From the NCBI RefSeq assembly GCF_019973735.1, contig NZ_AP024463.1, positions 1,054,001 to 1,118,000 on the forward strand: a DNA stretch of 64,000 nt, read 5' to 3'. The notes below the pieces were generated by a model. That model saw nothing but the letters and a program-made list of their open reading frames with translations. It did no database searches and was not told where the DNA came from. The translations under genes were made by a program, and so were the position numbers. Positions 1 through 8,412 of this stretch are shown here, piece after piece (within the stretch, counting starts at the first letter, position 1; each line of letters begins with the position of its first letter). This DNA comes from Arachnia rubra (GTDB taxonomy: Bacteria > Actinomycetota > Actinomycetes > Propionibacteriales > Propionibacteriaceae).

Positions 1-1307
1 AGGAACTGACCGCTGAACTGGCTCTCAACCTGTCGGTGGCGGCTGCCCATACCCTCGGCGAGGCCGGGGTGTTCGGGCGGCGCCAGCCGACGGCCCTCGT
101 GGCACGCGACCCACGCGCCTCGGGGGAGTTCCTGGAGGCCGCGGTCTGCGCCGGGCTGGCCAGCGCAGGCGTGGACGTGCTGAGGGTGGGCGTGGTCCCC
201 ACGCCCGCAGCCGCCTACCTGGTGGGCGAGTACCGCACGGATCTCGGCGTGATGATCTCGGCCTCCCACAATGACATGCCGGACAACGGCATCAAGTTCT
301 TCGCCCGCGGCGGCGTGAAACTCGATGACGACCTCGAGGACGCCATCGAGCAGCGGATGGGGGAGTCGTGGCAGCGTCCCGTCGGCGACAAGGTCGGGCG
401 TATTGTTGATCAGCATCAGGCCGTCGACTCCTACGTGGAGCATCTGGTGAAGTCGTTGCGCGCCGACAAACCCCTCGCGGGCCTGACCGTCGTCCTCGAC
501 TGTGCCAACGGTGCCTCCTACGAGACCGCCATCGCGGCCTTCGAGGCGGCCGGGGCGTCTGTGACCGCCATCCACGCGTCCCCGGACGGGATCAACATCA
601 ATGCCGGTTGTGGCTCCACCCATCCCGAGGATCTGCAGAAGGCTGTCGTCTCCTCGTCCGCGGATCTCGGCCTGGCGTTCGATGGCGACGCCGACCGCTG
701 CCTCGCCGTCGACCACGAGGGGAGCCTCGTCGATGGCGACCAGATCCTGGCGATCCTCGCTTTGGCACTTCAAGAGGACCACCGCCTGGCCTCCAACACG
801 GTCGTCGCGACGGTGATGAGCAACCTCGGGCTGAAACTGGCGCTCGCCGAGCATGACATCCAGATCGACCAGACCAAGGTCGGCGACCGCTATGTGCTGG
901 AGTCCATGAGCGCCAACGGCTTCTCCCTCGGCGGGGAGCAGTCCGGGCACGTCATCATGAATGAGTTCGCCACCACCGGCGATGGTGTGCTGACGGGCCT
1001 GCACCTGGCCAAGCGGGTAGCGACCACGGGCAAGTCCCTGAAGGAGCTGGCCTCGGTAATGACGAAGCTGCCGCAGGTGATCATCAACGTCCGGGGTGTG
1101 GACAAGCTCCGCGCCGGCATCGACACCGAGATCACCTCGGCGGTCTCCGACGCCAGCCACGAGCTCGGCACCACAGGACGAGTCCTGTTGCGTCCCTCCG
1201 GCACCGAGCCGGTGGTGCGTGTCATGGTCGAGGCCCCGACTGACGCCCAGGCCCGCGAGATCGCCGAGCGCCTGGCCGCGCTCGTGAAGGCGCGTCTGGC
1301 CATCTGA
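1..1307 (+). CDS. glmM: Phosphoglucosamine mutase GlmM (5' end outside window)
   Basis: Interconverts glucosamine-6-phosphate and glucosamine-1-phosphate on the cytosolic route to UDP-GlcNAc and peptidoglycan. The frame is already open at base 3 and reads [20 protein letters not shown], matching GlmM a short distance after its start, so only about 15 N-terminal residues are missing; the GTG at 36 is not the true start. Visible family motifs are the phosphoserine loop (ISASHND, where most relatives have ASHNP), the metal loop FDGDADRC, the sugar-binding GGEQSGH and the C-terminal phosphate-binding RPSGTEP. GlmS, which makes its substrate, lies about 4 kb downstream. The gene converges on coaA with 12 bases between stops. 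Very sure of the family. Confidence 0.97.
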   Translation, partial: ELTAELALNLSVAAAHTLGEAGVFGRRQPTALVARDPRASGEFLEAAVCAGLASAGVDVLRVGVVPTPAAAYLVGEYRTDLGVMISASHNDMPDNGIKFFARGGVKLDDDLEDAIEQRMGESWQRPVGDKVGRIVDQHQAVDSYVEHLVKSLRADKPLAGLTVVLDCANGASYETAIAAFEAAGASVTAIHASPDGININAGCGSTHPEDLQKAVVSSSADLGLAFDGDADRCLAVDHEGSLVDGDQILAILALALQEDHRLASNTVVATVMSNLGLKLALAEHDIQIDQTKVGDRYVLESMSANGFSLGGEQSGHVIMNEFATTGDGVLTGLHLAKRVATTGKSLKELASVMTKLPQVIINVRGVDKLRAGIDTEITSAVSDASHELGTTGRVLLRPSGTEPVVRVMVEAPTDAQAREIAERLAALVKARLAI

Positions 1308-1319
1308 GCGGCGAGAGAC

Positions 1320-2252
1320 TCACACCTTCCGGATGGCGATCGTCTGAACCCGGTGGTCCGGGCCCTTGCGGAGAACCGCGGTGGCCCGGTCCCGGGTGGT
1401 GACGATGTTCTCTCGCAGATTCGGGCCGTTGATGGTGTCCCACACGTGGCTGCCGAACTGCAGGGCCTCCGCGCGGCTCAGCTGGGTGAAGCGTTTGAAG
1501 AAGCTCTCCGGGTCCCGGAAGGCGGTGTCGCGCAGCACCATGAAACGGTCCAGGAACCAGCGTTTGATGTCTGCCTCGTCGGCGTCCACGTACACCGAGA
1601 AATCGAAGAAGTCACTGATCGCGGCTCCGGAGCGTCCCTGCGCATCGACCCGGGCGGGCAGCAACACATTGAGCCCCTCGACTATCAGGATGTCCGGGTT
1701 CTCGATCACTGCCCGCTCACCCGGGATGATGTCGTAGATCTTGTGGCTGTACACGGGGGCGGTCACGCGCGGCTCCCCGGACTTGACATCGATGACGAAC
1801 TGCAGCAGCGCCCGGCGGTCGTAGGACTCCGGGAAGCCCTTGCGGTCCATCAGGCCCCGCTTCTCCAGCTCCGCGGTAGGCAGCAGGAAGCCGTCGGTGG
1901 TGATCAGGTCCACCTTCGGTTTGCCGGGGGCACGGCGTAGCAGCTCTTGCAGCAGGCGGGCCGTCGTCGACTTCCCGACCGCCACCGACCCGGCGACGCC
2001 GATCACGAACGGCGTGCGGCGCACCTTCAGCTTCAGGAAGCGGTTCGAGCTGTCACACAGCTGCCCGGCGTTCGCGATATACAGGTGCAGCAGCTGGGTC
2101 AGGGGGCGGTAGATCTCGGCGACGTCCTCGGCTGAGGTTGGGTCGCCGAGGCCACGCAGCCGGGCAAGGGTTGCCTCGTCGAGATCGATCTGGGTGTTGT
2201 TTGCCAGCGAGGCCCACGCGCCGCGCCGCAATACCACGTAGGGTCGGGACAC
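1320..2252 (-). CDS. coaA: Type I pantothenate kinase CoaA
   Basis: ATP-dependent phosphorylation of pantothenate, the first step of coenzyme A synthesis. The protein has a Walker A loop GVAGSVAVGKST, then the typical DGFLLP and YSHKIYD segments. I place the start at GTG 2252, giving 310 residues, the usual length for this family (about 310-320). A GGAGA Shine-Dalgarno lies at 2259-2263, six bases upstream, and the protein then begins SRPYVVLRRGAW, the usual N-terminal motif. A longer in-frame extension to 2333 has no such support. Convergent with glmM. Confidence 0.95.
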   Translation of the reverse strand: MSRPYVVLRRGAWASLANNTQIDLDEATLARLRGLGDPTSAEDVAEIYRPLTQLLHLYIANAGQLCDSSNRFLKLKVRRTPFVIGVAGSVAVGKSTTARLLQELLRRAPGKPKVDLITTDGFLLPTAELEKRGLMDRKGFPESYDRRALLQFVIDVKSGEPRVTAPVYSHKIYDIIPGERAVIENPDILIVEGLNVLLPARVDAQGRSGAAISDFFDFSVYVDADEADIKRWFLDRFMVLRDTAFRDPESFFKRFTQLSRAEALQFGSHVWDTINGPNLRENIVTTRDRATAVLRKGPDHRVQTIAIRKV

Positions 2253-2423
2253 TTCATCTCTCCGTCGGGGTAGGCCATACCGGGGAAATGCTAGCAGGGT
2301 GTCGCGAAGCTGGTCTGACCGTGTCGCTGGCACCTCGCCCAGCGAGAATTAGCAGGTTCCACGCCCCGGTTGCCGGACAGTCTGTGGCTGCTCCCGAGGT
2401 TCCTGGCGTCGTGCACCGGGACG

Positions 2424-3011
2424 TCATTCAGCGGGAGGAGCTGAGCTCTCAGCGAGTGTCACCAGCTGGCTGGTGGTCACGACGGTGGCGAACTCCTCAT
2501 GCAGGTTCGCCGCGGTGATCAAGGACAGGGTCTCCGCAGACACGTTCGTCCCGTCCAGGGCGGTGCGGTTGAACGTGTGGGTCGCGTCGATGACGAAGTA
2601 CGTGTCATACCCGAGATTTCCCGCCATCCGGGCTGTTGTCTCGCAGCAGTGGTTCGTGGTGATGCCGCAGATAACAACCTGGGTGATGTCCTGGTCCTTG
2701 AGCCATGCGTCAAGGCTGGGGGTGCCGTAGAAGCTGGAGTTGACCTGCTTGCGGACCAGCAGGTCAGGCGCGCCGGTCACCACGTCCTTGAACTCATGTC
2801 CTGGGGAATCCGGATGAAGTGACGAGCGCGGATCGGTGGAATCGTGCTGGACGAACACCAGCGGCCGGCCAAGCTCGCGCCACAGGGTGATCAGCCTGCC
2901 GATGTTGGCCTCGCATTCAGGGTTGTCGCGCACGCCCCAGTAGTCCGCATCGTCAAAGGACCGCTGCACATCAACGACGACGAGGGCTGGCTGCTTGAAC
3001 AGGTTCGTCAT
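2424..3011 (-). CDS. Isochorismatase-family cysteine hydrolase
   Basis: A 195-residue alpha/beta hydrolase of the isochorismatase/nicotinamidase fold. The triad is visible: Asp14 (LVVVDVQ), Lys88 (VRKQVNSSFYGT) and Cys122 in TTNHCCETT, followed by the STAR-like helix. A cis-peptide region GITTN precedes the nucleophile. nadE lies just upstream on the same strand with a gap of about 70 bases, so nicotinamide deamidation is conceivable, but nicotinamidases carry a metal site (D-x-H-x-H) that I do not see. Substrate is left open. Confidence 0.85.
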   Translation of the reverse strand: MTNLFKQPALVVVDVQRSFDDADYWGVRDNPECEANIGRLITLWRELGRPLVFVQHDSTDPRSSLHPDSPGHEFKDVVTGAPDLLVRKQVNSSFYGTPSLDAWLKDQDITQVVICGITTNHCCETTARMAGNLGYDTYFVIDATHTFNRTALDGTNVSAETLSLITAANLHEEFATVVTTSQLVTLAESSAPPAE

Positions 3012-3083
3012 GCGCCCATGATCCCACTGGCACCAGGCATGTAGGCCTCACCGATGCCGGGCATTGTCGTCCGCAAGGCGTGG

Positions 3084-5147
3084 CTAGGCAGTGGGGACAT
3101 CGCGGGCGATCTCATCCAGCCAGATGCGGGGGCCGACGTCGGAGGGCATCCGCCAGTCGCCGCGTGGTGACAGGGAGCCGCCGGGTACCACCTTGGGGCC
3201 GTTCGGGAGGGTGCTGCGCTTGAACTGGTTCGTCGTGAAGCGGCGCACGAAGGTCTCCAGCCAGCGGCGGATCGCCGCCAGGTCGTAGGAGCGGCGCTCC
3301 CCGGTGGGATGGCCCGCCGGCCAACTGCCGGCCGCCGCGTCATGCCAGGCGTGGTGGGCCAGGAACGCGATCTTCCGGGGCCGCAGGCCATGCCGCAGCA
3401 GATGGTAGAGGGTGAAATCCTGCAGTTCGTAGGGACCGATGGCCGCCTGGGTGGACTGTGGCGCCTCGCCTGGTTTCGCGGGAATCAGCTCTGGGCTGAT
3501 CTCGGTGTCGAGCACCGAGGCCAGCACCTGGTTCACCTCCTCGTCGAACTGACCGGAGGAGACCACCCAGCGGATCAGGTGCTGGATGAGGGTCTTCGGC
3601 ACCCCGGCGTTCACGTTGTAGTGGCTCATGTGATCACCGACGCCGAAGGTGCACCAGCCAAGGGCCAGCTCCGACAAATCGCCTGTACCGACGACAATGC
3701 CGCCATGATGATTGGCGGCGCGGAACAGGAAGTCGTAGCGGATGCCGGCCTGGACGTTCTCGAAGGTGATGTCGTAGGTCTCCTCGCCCTCCGCATAGGG
3801 ATGGCCGAGGTCCGTCAGCATCTGCGTGGCCATCGGCCGGATGTCGACGGTCTCGAAGGTTACCCCGAGGGCCTCTGAGAGAGCCTGGGCGTTGTTGCGG
3901 GTGTGGTCCGTCGTCGCGAAACCCGGCATGGTCCAGGCCAGGATGTGGGTGCGCGGTAGGCCCAGGCGGTCGCACGCCTTCGCGGCGACGATCAGCGCGT
4001 GGGTGGAGTCCAGGCCTCCGGAGACCCCGATGCATAGGCGCGGGGCGCGTGCCGCGTCTCCTCCGCCGATGGCCAGCATGCGCCGTTCCAGGCCCGAGAC
4101 CTGGATGTTGTAGCCCTCGTAGCAGTCCTGCTCCAGGCGGCTGGGATCGTCGGGGACGAAGGGGAAGCGGTCGATGGGGCGCTCCAGGCCCAGGTCCCCG
4201 GATGGGGGGCCGAGGGTGAACTCGATGGTGGCGTGCGGCATCGGGGCGTCCAGGCCTTGGCGGTTGTCGTCGAAGGAGCCCTGGCGCAGCCTTTCCTGCC
4301 GGATGCGGTCCAGGTCCACGTCCGCGACCGTCAGCTGGGCTGAGTCCGGGAAACGCTCGCCTTCCGCCAGGAGGGAGCCGAGTTCGTGGATCATCGTCTG
4401 CCCGTCCCACGACAGGTCCGTGGTGGACTCCCCGAACATCGCGGCCGCATAGACATGGGCTGCCAGGCAGCGCTGTGAGGTGGAGGCGGCCAGCGCCCGC
4501 CGGTCCGCCGCCCTCGCGATCGTGATGGGGGAGGCCGACAGGTTCAGCAGCACAGTCGCCCCGGACAGGGCAGCGAGGTGGCTGGGCGGCACCGGCACCC
4601 ACATGTCCTCGCAGACCTCGGCGTGCACCTTGAGGCCGGGGACGTCGGTGGCGGTGAATATCAGGTCGTTGCCGACGGGGATCAGCTCTCCCCAGCCGGG
4701 GATGCCGACGGTCAGCGGCAGATCGTTCATACCCGCCGCGAAATGGCGTTTCTCGTAGAACTCCCGGTAGTTGGGCAGGTAGGACTTCGGGACGATACCC
4801 AGCACCCGGCCGTGCTGGATCACCACGGCGCAGTTGTACAGGCGGTTGCCCAGCGCGACCGGAGCCCCGACGGCGATCAGCGGCCGGTAGTCCGCGGTTC
4901 CCCGGCACAGCTGAACCACCGCGTCCAGGACAGCGTCTAGCAGTGAGTCGGTCAGCAGCAGGTCATCGATGGCGTAGCCGCTGATTCCCAGCTCCGGGAA
5001 GGCCACCACCGCGACGCCACGTTCATGGGCCTCGCGCACCACCTGAAGTGTGCGTTCCGCATTGGCTGCCGGATCGAAGTCGGCGACGGGCAGCGTGGCG
5101 GCCGCCACCCGGGCGAAACCCTGGGCGTAGACATTGAAGAAGTCCAT
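3084..5147 (-). CDS. nadE: Glutamine-dependent NAD+ synthetase NadE
   Basis: Amidates nicotinic acid adenine dinucleotide to NAD+, using ammonia from its own glutaminase domain. The N-terminal nitrilase domain shows Glu (FPELGISGY), Lys (VPKSYLPNYREFYEKR) and Cys (HAEVCEDMWVP). The C-terminal synthetase domain has the PP-loop GVSGGLDSTHA and the GTGDLSELALGW segment. I choose ATG 5147, which gives 687 residues beginning MDFFNVYAQGFARVAA; the actinobacterial two-domain enzymes begin like this. Upstream in-frame ATGs at 5168 and beyond come from a 21-bp tandem repeat and only add MDLYASR units. There is no clear Shine-Dalgarno. A TATGCT hexamer six bases before the ATG suggests leaderless initiation. 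Confidence 0.95.
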   Translation of the reverse strand: MDFFNVYAQGFARVAAATLPVADFDPAANAERTLQVVREAHERGVAVVAFPELGISGYAIDDLLLTDSLLDAVLDAVVQLCRGTADYRPLIAVGAPVALGNRLYNCAVVIQHGRVLGIVPKSYLPNYREFYEKRHFAAGMNDLPLTVGIPGWGELIPVGNDLIFTATDVPGLKVHAEVCEDMWVPVPPSHLAALSGATVLLNLSASPITIARAADRRALAASTSQRCLAAHVYAAAMFGESTTDLSWDGQTMIHELGSLLAEGERFPDSAQLTVADVDLDRIRQERLRQGSFDDNRQGLDAPMPHATIEFTLGPPSGDLGLERPIDRFPFVPDDPSRLEQDCYEGYNIQVSGLERRMLAIGGGDAARAPRLCIGVSGGLDSTHALIVAAKACDRLGLPRTHILAWTMPGFATTDHTRNNAQALSEALGVTFETVDIRPMATQMLTDLGHPYAEGEETYDITFENVQAGIRYDFLFRAANHHGGIVVGTGDLSELALGWCTFGVGDHMSHYNVNAGVPKTLIQHLIRWVVSSGQFDEEVNQVLASVLDTEISPELIPAKPGEAPQSTQAAIGPYELQDFTLYHLLRHGLRPRKIAFLAHHAWHDAAAGSWPAGHPTGERRSYDLAAIRRWLETFVRRFTTNQFKRSTLPNGPKVVPGGSLSPRGDWRMPSDVGPRIWLDEIARDVPTA

Positions 5148-5184
5148 GCGGGAAGCATAGAGGTCCATGCGGGAGGCATAGAGA
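5143..5184. repeat. Two-copy 21-bp tandem repeat over the nadE start
   Basis: Units 5143-5163 and 5164-5184 are near identical (one or two mismatches), and a partial third unit follows toward 5200. Each contains CATGCGGGA and GCATAGAG. On the minus strand each unit contributes an ATG and a TATGCT/TATGCC hexamer, so the repeat duplicates both a possible start codon and a possible -10 box of nadE. Confidence 0.85.
5155..5160 (-). promoter_or_regulatory. Candidate -10 box of nadE (leaderless)
   Basis: TATGCT on the minus strand ends six bases before ATG 5147, so transcription would begin at or next to the start codon. A related hexamer (TATGCC) occurs one repeat unit upstream. No convincing -35. 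Confidence 0.4.
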
Positions 5185-5259
5185 CAGCTGCCATCAGCGC
5201 CGACGTCTCTTCGAGACAAGTCACAGAATTCTCAAGTCAAGAAGTGAGCATTTTTGATG

Positions 5260-5265
5260 TACAGT
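5260..5265 (+). promoter_or_regulatory. Candidate -10 box of glmS (leaderless)
   Basis: TACAGT sits eight bases before the GTG start of glmS at 5274, with no Shine-Dalgarno between them. This spacing suits a leaderless transcript beginning at the GTG. The nadE start is only 126 bases away on the other strand, so both promoters share this interval. Confidence 0.4.
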
Positions 5266-5273
5266 TTGCCAAC

Positions 5274-7103
5274 GTGTGTGGAATTGTTGGATACCTCGGA
5301 AGCCGCGATGGGCGGCAGGTTGTCATCGACGGACTACGTCGGCTCGAGTACCGCGGCTACGATTCGGCGGGCATCGCCGTCGTCGCCGGAGGGGAACTCT
5401 ACACCCGCAAGAAGGCGGGAAAGATCGCCAATCTGGTGGCGGCCATCGAGGCTGACCCGCTGCCGGAGTCAGGCACCGCCATCGGCCATACCCGCTGGGC
5501 CACCCATGGGGCGCCCACGGACGTGAACTCGCATCCGCACGTCGCGGGCCGCATCGCCGTGGTGCACAACGGTATCCTCGAGAACCACGCGGCCCTCAGG
5601 GAGGGGCTGGGCGCCGAGTTCACCTCGGAGACCGACACCGAGGTGGCAGCTCAGCTGCTGAACCGCGAGGTTGTCGCCGGGGCCAGCCTGGTCGACGCGA
5701 TGCGGGCGGTGGTCACCCGCCTGGAGGGGGCATTCACGCTGGTCGCGGTCAGCGCCGACGAGCCCGACAAGATCGTCGCGGCCCGCCGCAACTCGCCACT
5801 CGTGGTCGGGATCGGCGACGGCGAGTGCTTCCTCGCCTCTGATGTCGCCGCATTCATCGAGCACACCCGCGATGCCATTGAGCTGGGGCAGGACCAGGTC
5901 GTCGAGCTGACCCGGGACGGCGTGGTCGTGACAAACTTCGACGGCACCCCGGCCACCACCCGCGAGTTCCACGTCGACTGGGACCTGAGCGCCGCCCAGA
6001 AGCAGGGCTACGACTGGTTCATGCGCAAGGAAATCTTCGAGCAGCCCCGGGCCGTGGCCGACACCCTGCTGGGGCGCACCAACGAGCTCGGTGAGATCGT
6101 CCTGGATGAGATCCGCATCAGCCCCGAGGAGCTGCGGCTGGTGAACAAGATTGTCATCGTCGCCTGCGGCACCGCCTTCTACGCGGGGCTCGTCGCGAAA
6201 TACGCCATCGAGCACTGGACCCGCATTCCCTGCGAGGTCGACCTGGCCAGCGAGTTCCGCTACCGCGACCCCATCATCGACCCCACCACCCTGGTGGTGA
6301 CCATCTCCCAGTCCGGCGAGACCGCCGACACCCTGATGGCCATCCGGCATGCCCGGGAGCAGCACGCCAAGGTGGTGGCGATCTGCAACACCAACGGCGC
6401 GACCATCCCGCGCGAGTCCGACGCGGTCATCTACACCCACGCTGGGCCTGAGATCGGGGTCGCCTCCACGAAGGGGTTCACCACTCAGCTCATCGCCTGT
6501 TATCTGCTCGGCCTCTACCTGGCGCAGGTGCGCGGCACCAAGTACTCCGACGAGATCGGCGGGGTCCTCGCGGAGCTGGAGCGGATGCCCGCTGAACTGC
6601 AACGGGTCCTGGACGCCCAGCAGTCGGTGCTGGAGCTCGCCGCCCAGCTGAAGGACAACCCGTCCATCCTGTTCCTCGGCCGTCACGTCGGCTACCCCGT
6701 CGCCCTTGAGGGGGCACTGAAGCTCAAGGAGCTGGCCTATATCCATGCGGAGGGCTTCGCTGCCGGTGAGCTGAAGCATGGTCCGATCGCCCTGATCAGC
6801 AAGGGCCTGCCGGTGTTCGTCGTGGTGCCGCCATACAGCCGCGACCAGCTGCGGGACAAGGTGATCTCGAACATCGCGGAGGTGCGTGCCCGGGGCGCTC
6901 GCACCATCGTGCTGGCGGAGGCAGGCGACGCGGCCGCACGGGCCCACGCCGACCACTTCATCGAGCTGCCGAGCGTCTCCACGCTGCTCCAGCCGCTGCC
7001 CGCCATCCTGCCGCTGCAGCTGTTCGCCTGCGAGATCGCGACCCTCCGGGGTCACGACGTCGACCAGCCACGCAACCTGGCGAAGTCGGTGACCGTCGAG
7101 TAA
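5274..7103 (+). CDS. glmS: Glutamine-fructose-6-phosphate aminotransferase GlmS
   Basis: Makes glucosamine-6-phosphate from fructose-6-phosphate and glutamine, feeding GlmM. I choose GTG 5274 because the next codon is Cys, which becomes the N-terminal nucleophile after Met removal (CGIVGYLGSRDGRQVV). An open frame continues upstream to 5025 but is shadow of nadE. 609 residues, normal length. The N-terminal glutaminase domain shows RWATHG and HNG. Two C-terminal SIS domains show CGTAFYAG, SQSGETADT, STKGFTTQ and GEFAAGELKHGP-like (EGFAAGELKHGP); the protein ends NLAKSVTVE as usual. Confidence 0.97.
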   Translation: MCGIVGYLGSRDGRQVVIDGLRRLEYRGYDSAGIAVVAGGELYTRKKAGKIANLVAAIEADPLPESGTAIGHTRWATHGAPTDVNSHPHVAGRIAVVHNGILENHAALREGLGAEFTSETDTEVAAQLLNREVVAGASLVDAMRAVVTRLEGAFTLVAVSADEPDKIVAARRNSPLVVGIGDGECFLASDVAAFIEHTRDAIELGQDQVVELTRDGVVVTNFDGTPATTREFHVDWDLSAAQKQGYDWFMRKEIFEQPRAVADTLLGRTNELGEIVLDEIRISPEELRLVNKIVIVACGTAFYAGLVAKYAIEHWTRIPCEVDLASEFRYRDPIIDPTTLVVTISQSGETADTLMAIRHAREQHAKVVAICNTNGATIPRESDAVIYTHAGPEIGVASTKGFTTQLIACYLLGLYLAQVRGTKYSDEIGGVLAELERMPAELQRVLDAQQSVLELAAQLKDNPSILFLGRHVGYPVALEGALKLKELAYIHAEGFAAGELKHGPIALISKGLPVFVVVPPYSRDQLRDKVISNIAEVRARGARTIVLAEAGDAAARAHADHFIELPSVSTLLQPLPAILPLQLFACEIATLRGHDVDQPRNLAKSVTVE

Positions 7104-7132
7104 CCCCCGGTGCTACGCCATAGGCTGGGCGC

Positions 7133-7483
7133 ATGATCGTTGGCATCGGCACAGACCTGTGTGTCGTCGCGAGGTTTGAGGCCATGCTGGCCCGGCGGCC
7201 CCGCCTGGCGGAGCGGTTGCTCACGGAGACCGAGCGGGCGCTTCCCGTCCAGTCGCAGGCCGCGCGGTTCGCGGCGAAGGAGGCCCTCGCCAAAGCCCTC
7301 GGCAGTCCTGGTGGGCTGCGCTGGCTGGACGCAGAGGTGGTCACCTCCGCCGCCGGGGCGCCGTCCTTCCGATTGTCCGGCACGGTTGCGGAGCGCGCCG
7401 CCGCCCTGGGGATCGGTGGCGTTCACCTGAGCATCTCGCACGACGGTGGGTTCGCCACCGCGATGGTGGTGTGTGAGTCATGA
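7133..7483 (+). CDS. acpS: Holo-[acyl-carrier-protein] synthase AcpS
   Basis: Transfers 4'-phosphopantetheine from CoA to acyl carrier protein. A 116-residue AcpS with the two magnesium ligands visible: Asp8 in IGTDL and Glu50 in FAAKEALAKALG. It starts at ATG 7133, 29 bases after glmS, and its stop overlaps the nnrD start (ATGA at 7480), so the two are translationally coupled. The pairing of acpS with nnrD is conserved in actinobacteria. Confidence 0.94.
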   Translation: MIVGIGTDLCVVARFEAMLARRPRLAERLLTETERALPVQSQAARFAAKEALAKALGSPGGLRWLDAEVVTSAAGAPSFRLSGTVAERAAALGIGGVHLSISHDGGFATAMVVCES

Positions 7484-8289
7484 CCAGGGCAGTGACGCAG
7501 GTGACCGCCGAGGACCTGGCGGCCTGGTGGCCGGTCCCCGGGGCCGACAGCCACAAATACACCCGCGGTGTGGTTGGCATTGACACTGGCTCCGAGGACT
7601 ACCCGGGGGCAGCGTTGCTGAGCATCGCGGGGGCGCTGGGCGCCGGACCCGGCATGGCGCGATACCTCGGCACAGCGCCCCGTGATCTGATCTTGGGCAG
7701 GTTCCCCAGCGTCGTTCTGGTCCCTGGTCAGGTTCAAGCCCTGGTGGTCGGATCGGGCTGGGGGCAGCGCCCGGATGCCGAGGCGCGGCTGTCCGGGGCT
7801 GTGAGCCGGGGCGTTCCCCTGCTGGTCGACGCGGATGCCCTGCAGCTGCTCCCGGCGCACCTGCCCCCGGAGTCGCTGCTGACCCCCCACGCTGGGGAAC
7901 TCGCCCGTATGCTGTCCATGCGTCGGGCCGAGGTGGAGGCGGACCCTGTTGCCGCAGCCCGTGAGGCTGCCCGTGCATTCGGGTGCGCGGTGCTGCTGAA
8001 GGGCGCGATGCAGCCTCTGGCCACCCCGGATGGGGAGGTGCGGCTCGCGATCCCGGGGCCGGCCTGGACCGCCCAGGCCGGTTCGGGGGACGTGCTGGCC
8101 GGGGCCTGCGGCACGCTTCTCGCGGCAGGCCTGCCTGCGTGGCGAGCAGGTCTGCTGGGAGCCAGCCTCCAGGCATTGACGGCGTCGCTTTTCCCGGGGC
8201 CACACACACCCGATGCCCAGGCTCGGCGGTTTCCCGAAGTCCTGGCGCAGACCATACAACCTGACCGACTCAGAAATACCCTCCTCTAA
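7480..8289 (+). CDS. nnrD: ADP-dependent NAD(P)H-hydrate dehydratase NnrD
   Basis: Repairs damaged NAD(P)H hydrates using ADP. A single-domain 269-residue ribokinase-fold protein. Visible are the TPHAGE motif, the LLKGA strand and the ATP/ADP loop QAGSGDVLAGACG with the catalytic Asp. It lacks the epimerase (NnrE) domain fused in many bacteria. The ancestral operon ends here: the next recognisable core gene lies about 35 kb away beyond the IS cluster and island. No alanine racemase follows, although alr is usual at this place in relatives. Confidence 0.93.
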   Translation: MTRAVTQVTAEDLAAWWPVPGADSHKYTRGVVGIDTGSEDYPGAALLSIAGALGAGPGMARYLGTAPRDLILGRFPSVVLVPGQVQALVVGSGWGQRPDAEARLSGAVSRGVPLLVDADALQLLPAHLPPESLLTPHAGELARMLSMRRAEVEADPVAAAREAARAFGCAVLLKGAMQPLATPDGEVRLAIPGPAWTAQAGSGDVLAGACGTLLAAGLPAWRAGLLGASLQALTASLFPGPHTPDAQARRFPEVLAQTIQPDRLRNTLL

Positions 8290-8331
8290 AACCTGGAGAC
8301 TAATCCACAGCTGCTAGCAACCGGGCTCTGA

Positions 8332-8362
8332 CATGGGGTTTCGTTGTTTTCGAAACCCCATG
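8332..8362. terminator. Perfect 12-bp stem hairpin after nnrD
   Basis: Arms 8332-8343 (CATGGGGTTTCG) and 8351-8362 pair perfectly around a T-rich 7-base loop. It lies 42 bases after the nnrD stop. There is no clean U-tract directly after it, though TTTTT follows about 20 bases on. Either the operon terminator or a scar from an older insertion. Confidence 0.5.
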
Positions 8363-8412
8363 AATAAGCCTCGTTTCCCTGATTTTTAGGCCCATGTGGA
8401 AAGGGTTTGGTG

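Noticed and set aside
3634..4908. Antisense-frame ORF (424 codons) inside nadE
   Set aside because: Same strand as nadE in another frame, Arg/Pro/Gly-rich low-complexity translation; shadow ORF.
5469..7055. Long antisense ORF (528 codons) opposite glmS
   Set aside because: Its frame follows from the codon bias of glmS; no start signal and no recognisable domain. glmS itself is certain.
7423..8259. Minus-strand ORF opposite nnrD
   Set aside because: Low-complexity shadow; nnrD motifs are clear on the plus strand.
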